Origin: Rotaria sp. Silwood1
Lineage: Eukaryota > Rotifera > Eurotatoria > Philodinida > Philodinidae
Assembly (NCBI GenBank): GCA_905250075.1
Contig: CAJNOP010000020.1
Span: 769,399-833,398, forward strand
DNA length: 64,000 nt
Direction: 5' to 3'
The number at the start of each line of letters is the position of its first letter. Position 1 is the stretch's first letter. The notes below the pieces were generated by a model, which did not search any database, was not told the origin of the DNA, and saw only the letters and a program-made list of their open reading frames with translations. Below, in pieces: positions 25,614 to 47,375 of the stretch. The translations under genes and the position numbers were made by a program.

Positions 25614-27397
25614 TTTTTCAACTCTTTCAGTGAATATAATACCTGATGAAAGATCTTCTTTAGAAGAATTTATTTGACAAACTTTAAACTAAAATAAATC
25701 AAGTCAGTTAAGAACTATCTAATCAAGTATTGATAAGTAATTGTTCAGATTGTTTTTAAAATCTCACCAATTAAATAGCATTTGACTATTTTGACAATTG
25801 GAGAAAAATCTATTTTTTCCCAGTGATGATGACTAATCACACACTTCAAACCTTATTTGCATTCAATCTCGTGTTGCATACATGATACTCAGCAAAATTT
25901 TTTCTTATGCATTACTTTCTAAAATTCTTTTTAATTTGAAATAAATAAACACGTTGAAAATGACTTCAAATAATAGAGAAAAAAGTATTAAAAACAGACA
26001 CATATGTAGGACAGATAAACATTAATAATTGAATTTTTGAAAATAAAGAAAGAGAAACGAAAAATAAAACGATTGTTCGAACATATTTTTCTTTCTGTTA
26101 AGAAAGATAATTTTCTGTAGAAGATTTGTAATATATGTGAATATGATGTCATGAAGTAGTACAATATAAATTTTTCAACCAATGATAAATTTTTTTAAGA
26201 GATTACTTAATAATATAAATCCCATGAAAATATTCAATAAATCTTTCGGTAAGTGTCAACAATATTTATTACATTTTAAACGTATTCATTTTGTTTTTGA
26301 AAAACACTCTGTGCAAATTCATACTATATCATTTTGAATTCTTTTATTATAAGATATATTTCTGTTATTTTTTAAACGTTATTTTCGTCATATTTTTTCT
26401 ATTACCCAGGTCAAACAGATACGAACGTAGACAACTATATACGGAGACTTATGATGATTGGCATGATGTCCTCATGTGATCGTATATTACCCTGTCATAT
26501 ACGATCTCTCTTTCTCCTCGTCGATGTTCCGTATATGAGACCATGTAATTCGGTCGTATGCGTAGAAATACAGAACATGTACGATTATTTCCGAGTATAT
26601 AAAAACCCCATCTTCTTCGATGTGAGAAGAGAATAAAAATCCAAGATAAAAATCTGACATTTATATACGTCGTATGTTATCATGTATCCATATTATTCTA
26701 CAAAGTTTTTTGATTGTTTTATATTGAGACAACCATGAAGTCATTAGTGTTCGACGAGCATGAAAACTTGTTTATTAGATTTTAATAGTATTTTTCTATT
26801 TTGTATATTCACTTCTCATGAATCTATCAATCTATGAATGAGATCAAGATACAAAAATAGATAAGAAATTTACAACAACAGAAAAACAACACATATTTTC
26901 TTGTAAATATAAAAAAAAGCTTTATAAAGGTCACAACATGAAATCAAGGTTATTACATCCATTGTACCGAAAAAAAGATTAACTGCGATTCTAGAGACAA
27001 AAGATGTCTTATCAAAATTATTGTAAAACTTCTGTCAAGAAAAGTTTAAGTAAAAATTGACTTCATAATTAATACTCTACATATCAAAATAAAAACAAAA
27101 GCTCAATATGATTGTCAAACATCAATATTGTCTTTATATAGAGGCTATGCTAATGATTTATCTTATTATAAATAAGTATAAAAAAAACATGATTTAGCAG
27201 ATGTCGCGATTCATCACTAAATACTTTAACATTCCTCAATATCAGTCTATAAACTCTAATATTTTATTGGACGAAATACTTCATGGACTAGAGGTGTTTA
27301 CCGAAGGTGAATGTGTACAATTCATTCTTTTTGTCTTGGATTCCTATCAATTATAGTACGTACATATTTCAGACCTAAATAAAAGGAGAAGAACAAA
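25614..27397. promoter_or_regulatory. Divergent intergenic region between RdRP and citrate synthase
   Basis: The two genes point away from each other across 1.8 kb, so this interval must hold both promoters and 5' UTRs. No individual element can be placed from sequence. Bases 26430-26600 are a partial copy of the CpG-containing repeat at 2690-3110. The open frames here are short and not convincing. Confidence 0.4.
26430..26600. repeat. Partial copy of the CpG-containing dispersed repeat
   Basis: The sequence with gtcatatacgatctctctttctcctcgtc and gaacatgtacgattatt aligns by eye with 2985-3100. The CG content is higher than in the flanking DNA. Identity appears moderate and boundaries are approximate. 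Confidence 0.35.
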
Positions 27398-29421
27398 ATG
27401 CCGATTGCTACTCGTTCAATTCTTCGTGTAATAAATTCAGCAATTCGAACGGTATATTCATTAACATTGATTTAAATAATGAACTTGTTTTTTTTTTTAT
27501 CTATTCATAAAGAATCATCTTGTGGGCTTACAATCGAAATGTTATGCATCAACACAAACAACAGTATGTTTATTTTATTTCTTTTCTTTTTTATCATTTT
27601 AAATAATCGTTTTTTTTTTATGTTTATAGGATTTAAAGGAAGTTTTACGTGAACTTATTCCAAAAGAACAAAAACGTGTAGCTGCATTTAAAGCTGAACA
27701 TAAGGATACGGTTATTGGTCAAGTCAATATTGATATGGTAAAATAAAATTTGTTTTTTTTTTTCTTAAAAATCATTTTTTATGATACATATTTAAGATTT
27801 ATGGTGGCATGCGTGATATTAAAGGTCTTGTTTATGAAACATCACTATTAGATGCCAATGAAGGTATTCGTTTTCGTGGTAAAACTATCGACGACTGTCA
27901 AAGTCATTTACCAAGAGCAAAAGGTGGCGAAGAACCATTACCTGAAGGTCTCTTTTGGTTGTTAGTTACATCACAAATGCCAACTGAAGAACAAGTAATT
28001 ATCTATATATAAATAATATGACAAAAAAAAATATATTAGTTTATTTGTTTTTTTTATTAAAGGTTGATTGGGTTACTCGTGAATGGAATAATCGTGCTGA
28101 TATACCTCAACATGTTGTGACAATGTTAAATAATTTTCCAGCCCAACTTCATCCAATGTCACAACTTAGCGCTGCTGTTACTGTTCTTAATCTTGGTTCA
28201 AAATTTGCAAAAGCTTATTCGGATAATGTACCGAAATCGAAATATTGGGAGGTTTGTATATAATTTTAAAAAAATTTTGGTTACAAGAATTTTTTTTATT
28301 TTTTTATTTCTGTAGTATACTTATGAAGATGCCATGGATTTAATTGCTAAATTACCAACAATTGCTGCTATTATCTATCGAAATTTATATCGTGATGGTA
28401 CAGCTGTTGGTGCTATTGATTCAAAAAAAGATTGGACATGGAATTTTGCAACTATGTTAGGTTATGACAATAAATATTTTGTTGATTTACTTCGACTCTA
28501 TTTAACAATTCATAGGTAAGGATTAGTAATGAGCAAGACTAGTAATTTTTGGTCTGGATCAAAAAAATACGTTGTCCTAGTCTCAATCTCGATAAAAAAA
28601 AATAGATCTAATCTCGAGACTGGGATCATCCTGCCCATATGTAGTAAAGCTAAAATATATTAAAGATATTTATAATATATATTTGTTTTCTTTGTGCGAA
28701 TATTTAGTGATCATGAAGGTGGTAATGTAAGTGCACATACAAGTCATCTTGTTGGTAGTGCTCTTTCGGATCCATATTTATCATTTGCTGCTGCTATGAA
28801 TGGTCTTGCTGGTCCACTTCATGGTCTTGCAAATCAAGAAGTATTAATTTGGATAACAAAATTAGTTGAAAAGCTAGGTGAAACGCCAACTGATGAACAA
28901 ATTAAACAATATGTTCTTGATACACTTAAAACAAGTGTTGTACCTGGTTTTGGACACGCTGTTTTACGTAAAACTGATCCACGTTATACATGTCAACGTG
29001 ATTTTGCTCTTAAACATCTACCAAATGATAATATGTTTAAAATTGTTTCACAACTCTTTAAAGTTGTACCACCAATACTTGGTGACATTGGTAAAATTAA
29101 AAACCCATGGCCAAATGTTGATGCACATTCAGGTGTTCTTCTTCGAGTAAGTTTATTATTGTATTATGTAAATATTTTATATTATTGATGGGTTCTGTTT
29201 TTTTTTATTATTAGTATTTTGGTATGAAAGAAATGAGTTTTTATACTGTTTTATTCGGTGTTTCACGGGCACTTGGTGTACTTTCTCAAATGATATGGTC
29301 ACGAGCTTTAGGATTTCCATTGGAACGACCCAAATCAGAAACAACTGACAGTCTTATGGCTCTTGTAGCTTCAAAAAAGAAAGCTGCTGCTGCTGATGCC
29401 ACTCCTAGAGCAAAAGCTTAG
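27398..29421 (+). CDS. CS: Citrate synthase, mitochondrial
   Basis: It condenses acetyl-CoA and oxaloacetate in the TCA cycle; 481 residues. Exons: 27398-27451, 27513-27563, 27630-27737, 27797-27994, 28063-28251, 28316-28515, 28708-29146, 29215-29421. The first about 35 residues are basic and hydroxylated ([18 protein letters not shown]), like a mitochondrial targeting peptide. Conserved segments include [51 protein letters not shown] and GVLLRYFGMKEM, which supply the substrate-binding His and Arg residues. The C-terminus after LERPKS is longer than in vertebrate enzymes and ends in a Lys/Ala-rich tail ([16 protein letters not shown]). AATAAA motifs follow the stop. Intron 6 (192 bp) is larger than the others because of a probable MITE. 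Confidence 0.96.
28524..28643. mobile_element. Candidate 120-bp hAT-like MITE in a citrate synthase intron
   Basis: The left end TAGTAATGAGCAAGACTAG and the inverted right end TACATATGGGCAGGATGAT are similar and resemble the GGGCA-type ends seen at 3785-4106. The flanks gtaaggat and gtaaagct agree at 6 of 8 bases, a possible decayed 8-bp target duplication. The interior has a partial palindrome around AGTCTC and GAGACT. It inserted just inside the 5' splice site without altering it. Confidence 0.35.
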
Positions 29422-31258
29422 ACAGCTCTAAATAAACTTAGACTTGAAAAATAAATTCGACCAAAATATGCGCATGTGTGTTTGTGTGTGTGTTATCATA
29501 CAGAACCAATATATTTATTTTTCATTCTCGCCACATCTTTTTCCTCTTGAATACCATGGATTATATAAACTTTTCATTACTACAAATAGTTATTCATTCT
29601 TTTTGGTCGTATTGCTATTTCTTTAGATTCAATAAAAAAACCTCAAAAAAAATATGGAAAAATAAAAAAAATTCTTTTATTTTAACTTCATCAATTATTT
29701 AACATAAAATCAAGTAATACATAATAATAGATTAATTCTTCGAATATCAGTAATAATGATAGTAAAGAATTTACCGATCGAAATAAATATAAGTGAAGTA
29801 TGTCATTGAATTTTTGATATTATCTATATTCAATTATAATAATGAAAATAACGTACTATGTAAAAGTAATAGCATAAACGTTTATCTTCATATTTTCTTT
29901 TTCCTAGACATTATTCTCGAAAGAAAATATTTTTAAGCAGCTGATAGGAAATTTTCTCTTCTTTCGAACTATATATAACTTATTTTTATTAGACATACAT
30001 AGAACAGAACGAGAAACAATATAGATATCCTAAAAATAATTTTGTACTTTTTGTATATACTGCACAATAACGACGTAAAATGTCGACTACTTTACTTTTG
30101 CTTTAAGCACATGTCTACAACGATAACTTTTTTATTTGTTGCTAGAAAATTTTCTTCTCTTTCGAATATTGTCTGATTGATTTTTTTTGTCTCGCATTCT
30201 TAAATGAAAACAGACAAGCAAAAAAAAAGAGAAACATTTGCACAATATATTTTAAGTCGTTATTTTGAACTCATCAATGGTCTCAATTTAATAGATGTTG
30301 TAAAGTGACAGATAATTTGTTTCTCTTTTCTGTTGCATAGAGATCTTATAAAAATAAGTTATATGCAATCCAAAAGAGTAGAAAAAGTTCTATGTTTTAG
30401 TCAAAAAGATTTTCTTTCAATATTCTCTTTTATCCAAGAGAAATGGAGAACAACATTTTGTGACATTACATTGTGCATCATTTGTTAGATGTAATTGATA
30501 TGTAACATGCATGCAAGATGCTACGATATTTGATTCCAATGACGTATTATTATGTAGATCTCAAAGAAAATCATTTTGAATATATAATCGATTCATTTCC
30601 TTATTTATTAAATAGATTTGTGTTTGAGTGAAAACAATGTGTATTTACTAACTCTTTGATGTATTATATTCTTATTTGAGAGAATGCCATTATATTTTCT
30701 GCTTTGCTAATCAGCGTTCGAAGCTGAAAAGATGAGTATTTGTCAATTATACAAGTTGGTTTTGATTCGATTTTGTTGAATAATCTAGCTTTTATTAGAC
30801 AAATTATCAAGCGATGTTTTCTCTATGACTATGTCGTCACTTTTGCTAAACGTCCTAGAATAAAAGGTCGTCCATAAGAAAAATTTCACAAAATATAATA
30901 GAATGATATGGATTTTCCAAAAGCTTTTTGTTTCGAAAATCCATTGAAAAAATATGAATCTCCAATAATTGAAGGCCATAATTTTTTTATTCTGAGAGGA
31001 TGGGGCGAAGTAGGGGAGCGTATTTAATTGTTATTTGATGAAATGGTAACGTCGAATTGATAACTTTGACATTTATCGATGTTGAATGATGTTAAGATAA
31101 GGCTAACCTATCGTTAGTTGATTGGTCTATGTGTGTCCTATATTGATAAAAATAATTCATTTGTTGTTTGAATTTGTTTCATATAATGTTCAGACTCTGA
31201 ATTATATAGTATCACTAATAAAGTTGTACTAAAAATAATTATAGATATTCAAGTAAAT
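29422..31258. other. Intergenic, no gene seen
   Basis: This is AT-rich DNA with stops in all frames. It starts with the citrate synthase 3' flank (AATAAA near 29431 and 29449, a short GT run near 29475-29492). The rest shows no repeat or gene that I can support. Confidence 0.6.
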
Positions 31259-31971
31259 TTATAAGATCGTTACTTGATCATCATTTGATATAATTAAACT
31301 AGTACTGCTCACATAAATACCATTATTTATATTTAAAATTTTCTTAAAAGGTACTAATGGAATATTTTCATTATTAGAATTAAAATAGTCTTGTGCATAT
31401 TTTTTCGTAGGATTTATCGGTCTGCATTGTTCATGATTACTCATTAATGTATGATTTAATTGTTCATAATGAGTTGTATTTGATACATTATTTTTATGCA
31501 TACGATAAGCTTCAGCTGCAACAGCAGCAATATGTGGTGCAGTTATACGTCGTACTGTGACTCGATACGAAGAAGGATTAAACATTGTTTGCTTTTTCTT
31601 ACTCTTTTTGAAATAAGAATGTTTATTAAATGAAGAATTATAGATTAAAGGCATACAAGACCATGGTTGAGCTGTCATCGATGGCTTGAAATGATTTCCA
31701 GAAATTATGTTTGATGAATGAGAGCATGAATATGCAGATGGATACGTATATGATGTTTGTTGATAAAAATCTTAAAAGAAAAAAAAAAATTAATACAATA
31801 TTTTATACAATTTGATAATATTGACATAAGTATACCTGCTAGAAAACAAATACCATTACATTTTGTCCTTGATTTAGGTGTGTCAATAGTATGAGTACAA
31901 GTGAAATTTTTATTATTTTGAGTGTTGATTGAATTATAATGGCATGATGAGTTGAAATTATCTTGATACAT
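31259..31971 (-). CDS. Uncharacterised protein, 215 residues
   Basis: Two exons, 31971-31836 and 31770-31259, join in phase (G|AT) through a 65-bp intron with good splice sites, giving 215 residues. The frame has the AT-biased codon use of neighbouring genes. The protein is rich in Asn, Ser, Thr and His, with a basic patch (KKSKKKQ) and a possibly helical stretch (APHIAAVAAEAYRMHKNN). There is no signal peptide, membrane segment or recognisable domain. It may be a lineage-specific gene; the intron with preserved frame is the main support. Confidence 0.55.
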
Positions 31972-32242
31972 TTCGTATGTTATTTTAATGTTTGAAAAAT
32001 TCTTTAAATGAATTTGATTTATAGTTACATTTTGATATTCTAATATCGTTTCGATATTAATTACATAAACAAAAACAAAAGATACAATTATTCGTTTTCT
32101 TGGTTACGCTAATTTTTTTTTTAATGTCTTTATATTTTTACAAAAATTATTAAATCGTAAAAAAAAACAAAGTGAATTACATTATATTTACAAATATTTT
32201 ATCATAGAAAAGCAAAACTTCAAATATAAAAATAATGTCATT

Positions 32243-33345
32243 TTAAGTTTTTGGACGAATATTAAAAACACCTAGAACATTTTGATTTTTACTATTAATA
32301 ATTTGATCACTCGGTTCAACAAGGATAGTATTAGGATTTGTTGAATCAACTTGTCATTATAATGGATCGTTGACAGTAATATTATAATTTGATTTTTGAT
32401 ACTGTAGAAATGATACTAACATTTTCGTCAGTTGTTTTAATAAATTGCCTTGTTTGTGGTTTATCAGCAATAGCACGAGCATATACACGTGATAACAGTT
32501 CTATTGATGTTTAATCATAATAAAATCTCCCTAAAATTCCCATACTTGTAAAAATGCATTAGCCGCACCTAAATCTAAACCAAATTGTTCATCACATGAT
32601 GGTGAATTATTACATCCATTGAATTCAGTTAAAAATGCTAAACCACCTATTGTGCAAGATCAATATGAACCAAACGAACCAGTGCTGGTTCTTCAATAGC
32701 ATCACAAAGTACTCGATCAAATAGTGGTATTGTATTATTGCCTGATACAGGTACAATAGATAAAATTGTACAATAATAATAATGATAAGAAAGAATACTT
32801 CAATTACGATAATCATTATCACTAAGTACATGAGTAAATCCAATATCAAAATCTTTACCATTTATTCGAAAAAAATAAGAGTATCATCATCGACTGAACG
32901 ACTAGCTTTAGTCTTTTTTTCGTAAAATGGTTGTAAATTTGTAGCTCCAGCAATATCTTGTAAAAGTAAAAATGGATTCTCTACATCATTTTGCAGCTCA
33001 TAGTTCATTGATAATTTCATATCTGAATACAAGCAAAAAAATAACAAAACTACGACAGATAGTTGATCAGAAATATGAAATAGCTGTTCACTGTAGAGCA
33101 TTCGAATATTTTTTTTACAAATTGAAGCTGCCAAATAAGTTATTTATATATAATACAATCAATTTTGGTAGATTTTCAACAAAATTTTGGTTTAAGGAAA
33201 TTCTCTGAATAGAAAATTAGCACCATGATCAATTCGTACATGATCTGATTCATCAATAACAAATGTATGATTAACATGAACATTAGCCGAACCAACAGAA
33301 TTTGTAATAAATAAAGAAAAATAACTCAATAACGATACACCTAAT
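32243..33345 (-). pseudogene. Degenerate coding sequence of unknown family
   Basis: Protein-like stretches follow one another on the minus strand but are broken by stops and frame changes. From 5' to 3' they are: NSVGSANVHVNHTFVIDESD (near 33310-33250); the region with NPFLLLQDIAGATNLQPF (near 32990-32920); INGKDFDIGFTHVLSDNDY (near 32865-32810); FNGCNNSPSCDEQFGLDLGA (near 32630-32565); VYARAIADKPQTRQF (near 32490-32440); and a last segment ending in GVFNIRPKT and TAA at 32243-32245. In-frame stops occur after WEF near 32535 and at the tandem TAA TGA near 32362. Codon use is gene-like in each piece. I do not recognise the family. Unrecognised introns could explain some breaks but not all. Confidence 0.6.
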
Positions 33346-33570
33346 TATTCCATTTCGAAAGCTAGATAATGCCAATATATATCTGACGTGTTTGTTTCTT
33401 TTTTAATATTGAAGATAAAAGCATAAAGTGCGCTACCTAGTTTTTCTTGTCTATTTTACCAAAACAAAGATCTCCTTGACAATATATTGAAGAAATTTTT
33501 TATTTTCTTATATTTTCTTATTGGTGTCTTTTTTTTAAAAATTCAATATGATTAAATAAGAAAATTTAAT

Positions 33571-36325
33571 ATGAATTCAATAAAAAAACATTCTATTCAA
33601 CAGAATCCTGAAGATGATTTACAATCTGAATCAACAATTCAAATTGAATTTAGTGAATCTATTGTAGAAAGATTTTCGACAACAAATGATAATAAGAAAA
33701 ATTCTTCTTCATCATTTCAACGATATTTATCCAGAAAAAGATGTTCATCTAGAGAAAGTCAACGAACAATAAATGAAGAAGACAATATGAATAAGAAACA
33801 ACGAAATCATACTGATCATTTAGCTTTTTCTGAAAATGCTCGAAAAGAACAAATTATTTCGTTATCAGAATCAAATGAATCGCAATGTGCTCGAACTAAT
33901 TTACAATCCAAAAATGGTAAGATCATATTTCAACGAAGAAAAAACAATCATTTGATTCATCATTGTCTTGTAATATAATATCAGGTCCCTAGCAAATATA
34001 CTGAGCTCAAAGTATACTGCTACTAGTATGTCACAGGAACCATTGAGTACTTTATAACTTTGTAGTACTTGACTACAAAATATTTCTAAATATTCAATCT
34101 AATAATTTATTGAAAAATTTTTCATAGAACGCTATAGAAACTAAGCAAATACTTGGTAAATATACATATGTTGACGAGGAAATATATCTAACTGTAGGAC
34201 ACTGTTTGTCTTCATATTGTGGCTAAGCGTCGGATCTTGGTGGGACTAAGGAAATCCTGAAAGGATTCGAGTCAATGTTCTTCTGATGAAATTTTTATTG
34301 AGAGCATGCCATTTTCGAAAAATTCAAAACCACTAATGAATGACCCTACAGAGGCTTTGTCTAGATATCATTTCTTTTGCAACAAAGACATTATTTGATT
34401 TGCTTTAGATTTATTATCTAAATGTCTACTTTGTCTTAGAGTTTATTTGTAAAAAATCTGTGAGTGTTCAAAATGATAGCGAAAAGCATTTTAATTGGTT
34501 GAAAGACTTTATGCGACAATCTGTGGATACTATACGTGATACTGTTGTACAAGCTTGTCTAACAGCTATATCTGCTCGACCAATAATTTCATTGAATTCA
34601 AATATTCCTACACAAGATCATAATGTAAATAATCATTTAACTGATCTTATTCAAAGTGAACATTCTCTAAGATTACAAAATACAATTGATCATTGGCAAA
34701 ATTATCAATTACAAATTCCATCTGTAATACGAAAGAAAAATAATTCTTTATTATATCATCATAGATTAGATAATGATCATAATGATGATATTAATAGAAA
34801 ACAACGAATTCATCATCGAGCACGTACAAGTTCGTATCCAATGTATAAAAATGTATTACGAACATTAGTTAATGATATTCAAGTACCATGGTCATATGAA
34901 TGGCCACAATATAAACCGACTATATTTACTGCTGACGAAGTCTATATCAATCCAGGTGCAGATCCTGGTATAAATAAAATTAAAAAAGAAAAAACAAATA
35001 ATTTTCATGAATTTTAAAAATTTTTTAGATCTACTCAAATCATCATCATCAATATCTCTTCATTTTAATACAATTGATGGTGCTGTCGATCGTCGTAGTG
35101 TTTATCAACATTATCATATACGTGAACATGATGGTCTTCCATTAAATCCAATCGGTCGTACTGGTTTACAAGGACGTGGTATACTTCTTCGATGGGGACC
35201 AAATATATATCATTATATAATGATATGTCGATGGAAACGGGATATTTATGGAAATAATCTTTTACATGCATCGAATGGAAAAAGAATTCTCGAAATTCTT
35301 TTAGAAATACAAACTGATGGTTATGCAACGCATGATTTTATTTTAACTGGTGGTTTACGTATGATAGGTAGTCGATTTCCACCTCAATTACAAGATCGTT
35401 TAAAACGTTTTATTATTCATACAGGTTAGATTAAATTTATGAGCAATCGGAAAGTTTTTAGACAAGATGTTTGATGATTTTGACTTGCTTGAAAGCATTT
35501 CAGACGAGCTAAAATTCTTTTAGAGCTGTCACTTCTCTACAAAATGTGCTATTAAACTAAAGTGTAGTTTTTACTCAAATGAGGTAAGAGGTATTTTTTC
35601 AAGAGTTCCTGTCAATTTAAGATGGTTGTCAAATTTTTGAAAAAAATGAGTATTTAGGAAAAAACAAAAAATTGATGTACCTTGTGGAAAGACAAGAAAA
35701 CTCAAACAGTGCATTTTGTAGGATAGTTTTTGATAATAAAAACTGTTGTATAAATGAAGATCTCAACTTTTAATTTCGAATCACAATAGTGAAAATAGAA
35801 AAAAATTTCCGTCCAAACTAATTTTTTTGAGGTTCTCAAAGATTAGTTTATTACTTTGAACACAAAATTCTGATCCTAACTGATACATTTTAATATTTTC
35901 TAGCACGTCAAAAATGAATAAATATCTTGTCTAACCATTTTTTGAAAAATTGATTATGAATGAAATTGTTTTCTTATGATTTCAATATCATATTAGGTAC
36001 AATATTAAATAATAGATACAAAATTTCATCAACTCTCAATGCATTAAATCATTTATTTGAACAAAATCCTATACCATGGAAAGGTGCTTATTTTGATGAT
36101 GCTCGTAATACAGATAATGCTTGGATTGAATTATCAATTGAATATTTATTAGATGATGATCATCAATTAACATCATGTATACCATATCTTCATAATCAAC
36201 AACTTCAATATCTTGAACAACCACGTTTTATTTGGAAAGATGTCGAAAATACAATTGATATTGGACCACGAACTCATTATCGTCTTATAAGAAATTTAGC
36301 TTATAAACTCGATGCATATTTTTGA
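33571..36325 (+). CDS. NUDT9-homology (TRPM2-like NUDT9-H) protein, catalytic Glu residues lost
   Basis: Exons 33571-33916, 34440-34967, 35029-35424 and 35997-36325 join in phase to give 532 residues. The first about 235 residues are Ser/Asn-rich and unlike known domains. From about residue 260 the protein matches the NUDT9/TRPM2 C-terminal ADP-ribose domain: a VPWSYEWPQYKP segment, DGAVDRRS, GLPLNPIGRTGLQGRG (327-342), RWGPN, RWKRD and FDDARNTDNAW. The phrases around GLPLNP and DRRS are closer to TRPM2 than to mitochondrial NUDT9. In the Nudix box, GG at 399-400 remains but the positions of the catalytic glutamates are S406, R415, R418 and F419. It probably binds ADP-ribose or a relative without cleaving it. 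No membrane segments are present, so it is not a channel. It could be nuclear or cytosolic; the N-terminus has basic stretches. Confidence 0.8.
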
Positions 36326-36457
36326 AGAAAAAGAAAAAGGAGATACTTTTTTTTTAATATCACTAACTTTTAATTTTACAGATGTAATTTTTAAATTTTA
36401 ATAAAAAATTGCAATTAAACAAAAAAAAAAAAGAACCAGAAAAGAAAATCTAATGTT

Positions 36458-37342
36458 TCATTTGATATCATCATATTTTCCTCCACGTCCTTGTTTATTT
36501 TCAACAAAATGTTTTGCACCTGATATCGATTCACGTTCAATTAATTTTATTCCATGTTCATATTCATGTTTAAGACTATTATCAATTGTATTCGATACAG
36601 AAAAATATGCTGACATTCGATCAGTATTCATACATTCATATGGAAATCGAAGTATATCTTTTGCAAGTTGAATTGCTTCTGATAAACATTGACCATCAGG
36701 TACAAGACGATTAATTAATCCAATATGAAATGCTTCTTGAGCATTTACAGTTCGACCTGTTAAAATTAAATCAAGTGCTCGTGAAAGACCAATCAAATGT
36801 GGTAAACGAACAGTACCACCATCAATAAGTGGAACACCAAAACGACGACATAATACACCATATTTTGATGATTGTTCACCAACACGCATATCAGCTAGAA
36901 GTGATAATTCTAGACCACCAGCAACACATGGTCCAGCAATAGCAGCTATTAATGGTTTTTTTAAATTCATGCGACTTGGTCCCATTGGTCCAGGTTTATC
37001 TTTTTCATAATTCATTGAAAATGAAATATTTGCTGAAGCAACTTCACTTAAATCATAACCAGCACAAAATGCTGAACCACCTTCACCATATAAAATAGCT
37101 AAACGAACTGAATCATCTTTTTCAAATTGTTGGAATGCTGAAAAAAGTTGTAGGCCTGTAGAATGATTAACACAATTTCTTTTCGATGGACGATTTATTC
37201 CAATAAGACGTATTGATGGTGTATCATCAACATGACTAATCTTAATAGTAGTTGTATTTGATGATGAATGACGAATATTAGATATTATAGTATTAAATTT
37301 CCGATAAATATATGATGAACATAATATTCGATGAGTATACAT
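36458..37342 (-). CDS. Enoyl-CoA hydratase/isomerase (crotonase) family protein
   Basis: One uninterrupted exon of 294 codons. Residues 1-30 are basic and Ser-rich and may be a mitochondrial leader. The crotonase domain follows: GSAFCAGYDLSE (89-100) and GPCVAGGLELS (137-147) form the oxyanion-hole region and carry E145, aligned with the first catalytic Glu of ECHS1. The second ECHS1 glutamate region is replaced by CRRFGVPLIDGGTVRLP (165-181), a version common in bacterial crotonases. The reaction is therefore uncertain: hydration of an enoyl-CoA is the default guess. The gene ends 133 bp from the convergent NUDT9-H gene. Lack of introns and the bacterial-style motif suggest possible horizontal origin, with codon use now matching the host. 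Confidence 0.88.
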   Translation of the reverse strand: MYTHRILCSSYIYRKFNTIISNIRHSSSNTTTIKISHVDDTPSIRLIGINRPSKRNCVNHSTGLQLFSAFQQFEKDDSVRLAILYGEGGSAFCAGYDLSEVASANISFSMNYEKDKPGPMGPSRMNLKKPLIAAIAGPCVAGGLELSLLADMRVGEQSSKYGVLCRRFGVPLIDGGTVRLPHLIGLSRALDLILTGRTVNAQEAFHIGLINRLVPDGQCLSEAIQLAKDILRFPYECMNTDRMSAYFSVSNTIDNSLKHEYEHGIKLIERESISGAKHFVENKQGRGGKYDDIK

Positions 37343-37601
37343 TTTCTAATAAATTTTATTTGTAGAATTTCTTAAACAAAATAATAAAGAAAGAAAACAA
37401 AGAAAATAGTCAATCTGATTTTATTTTCATTTTTTTTTTCTAAATAATTACATAGAATAAAAGTCAAAAACAAAAAACAAAGATCGATCTCGGTTCTTTT
37501 CTTATTTTGTATACAAAGAATATTACAACAATAGTTAAGACAACAAAAATAAATCATCAAACAAAGAAACTCTCTTAGTTATAAAATACAAAATGCAATA
37601 A

Positions 37602-46965
<9,364 letters not shown>

Positions 46966-47375
46966 TTTGGTTTTATTTTTATTGGTCAAAATCTAATGCA
47001 TTGATTTCACAAACAATGTGTATTAGAGAAGACTAGCAGATTTCAGTTTCAGTGAGCAATAACTGAGGATGAGTAATAATTAAGATTTAACCCATGCAGA
47101 TATGAACCAATGAAGTCTTTTGCTATCAATAGAGGGTGTTAAACAACATCTATTACACTATTAGTCAAAAATCGAAATCATTCTGTTTTTTTTTTGCTAT
47201 TGCTCCAACGATAGAAACCAATTATTTTTTGGGTGCAAAGAATTGTAGCTGTTAATCATATCTTCTTTTTTTTTTTCTTCGTATTTTTCTTTGCTCAGTC
47301 AATCGTGTCAGATAGGATAGGAAAGGATATTTTGCTTTTTGTTTTTCTTCATGATTTAATCATCATCGCTTATCA
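46966..47375. promoter_or_regulatory. Bidirectional promoter interval, WDR33 / ASPDH
   Basis: The divergent genes are separated by 410 bp, which must contain both transcription starts and the WDR33 5' UTR exon that ends at 46964. No specific element is recognised. Confidence 0.45.
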
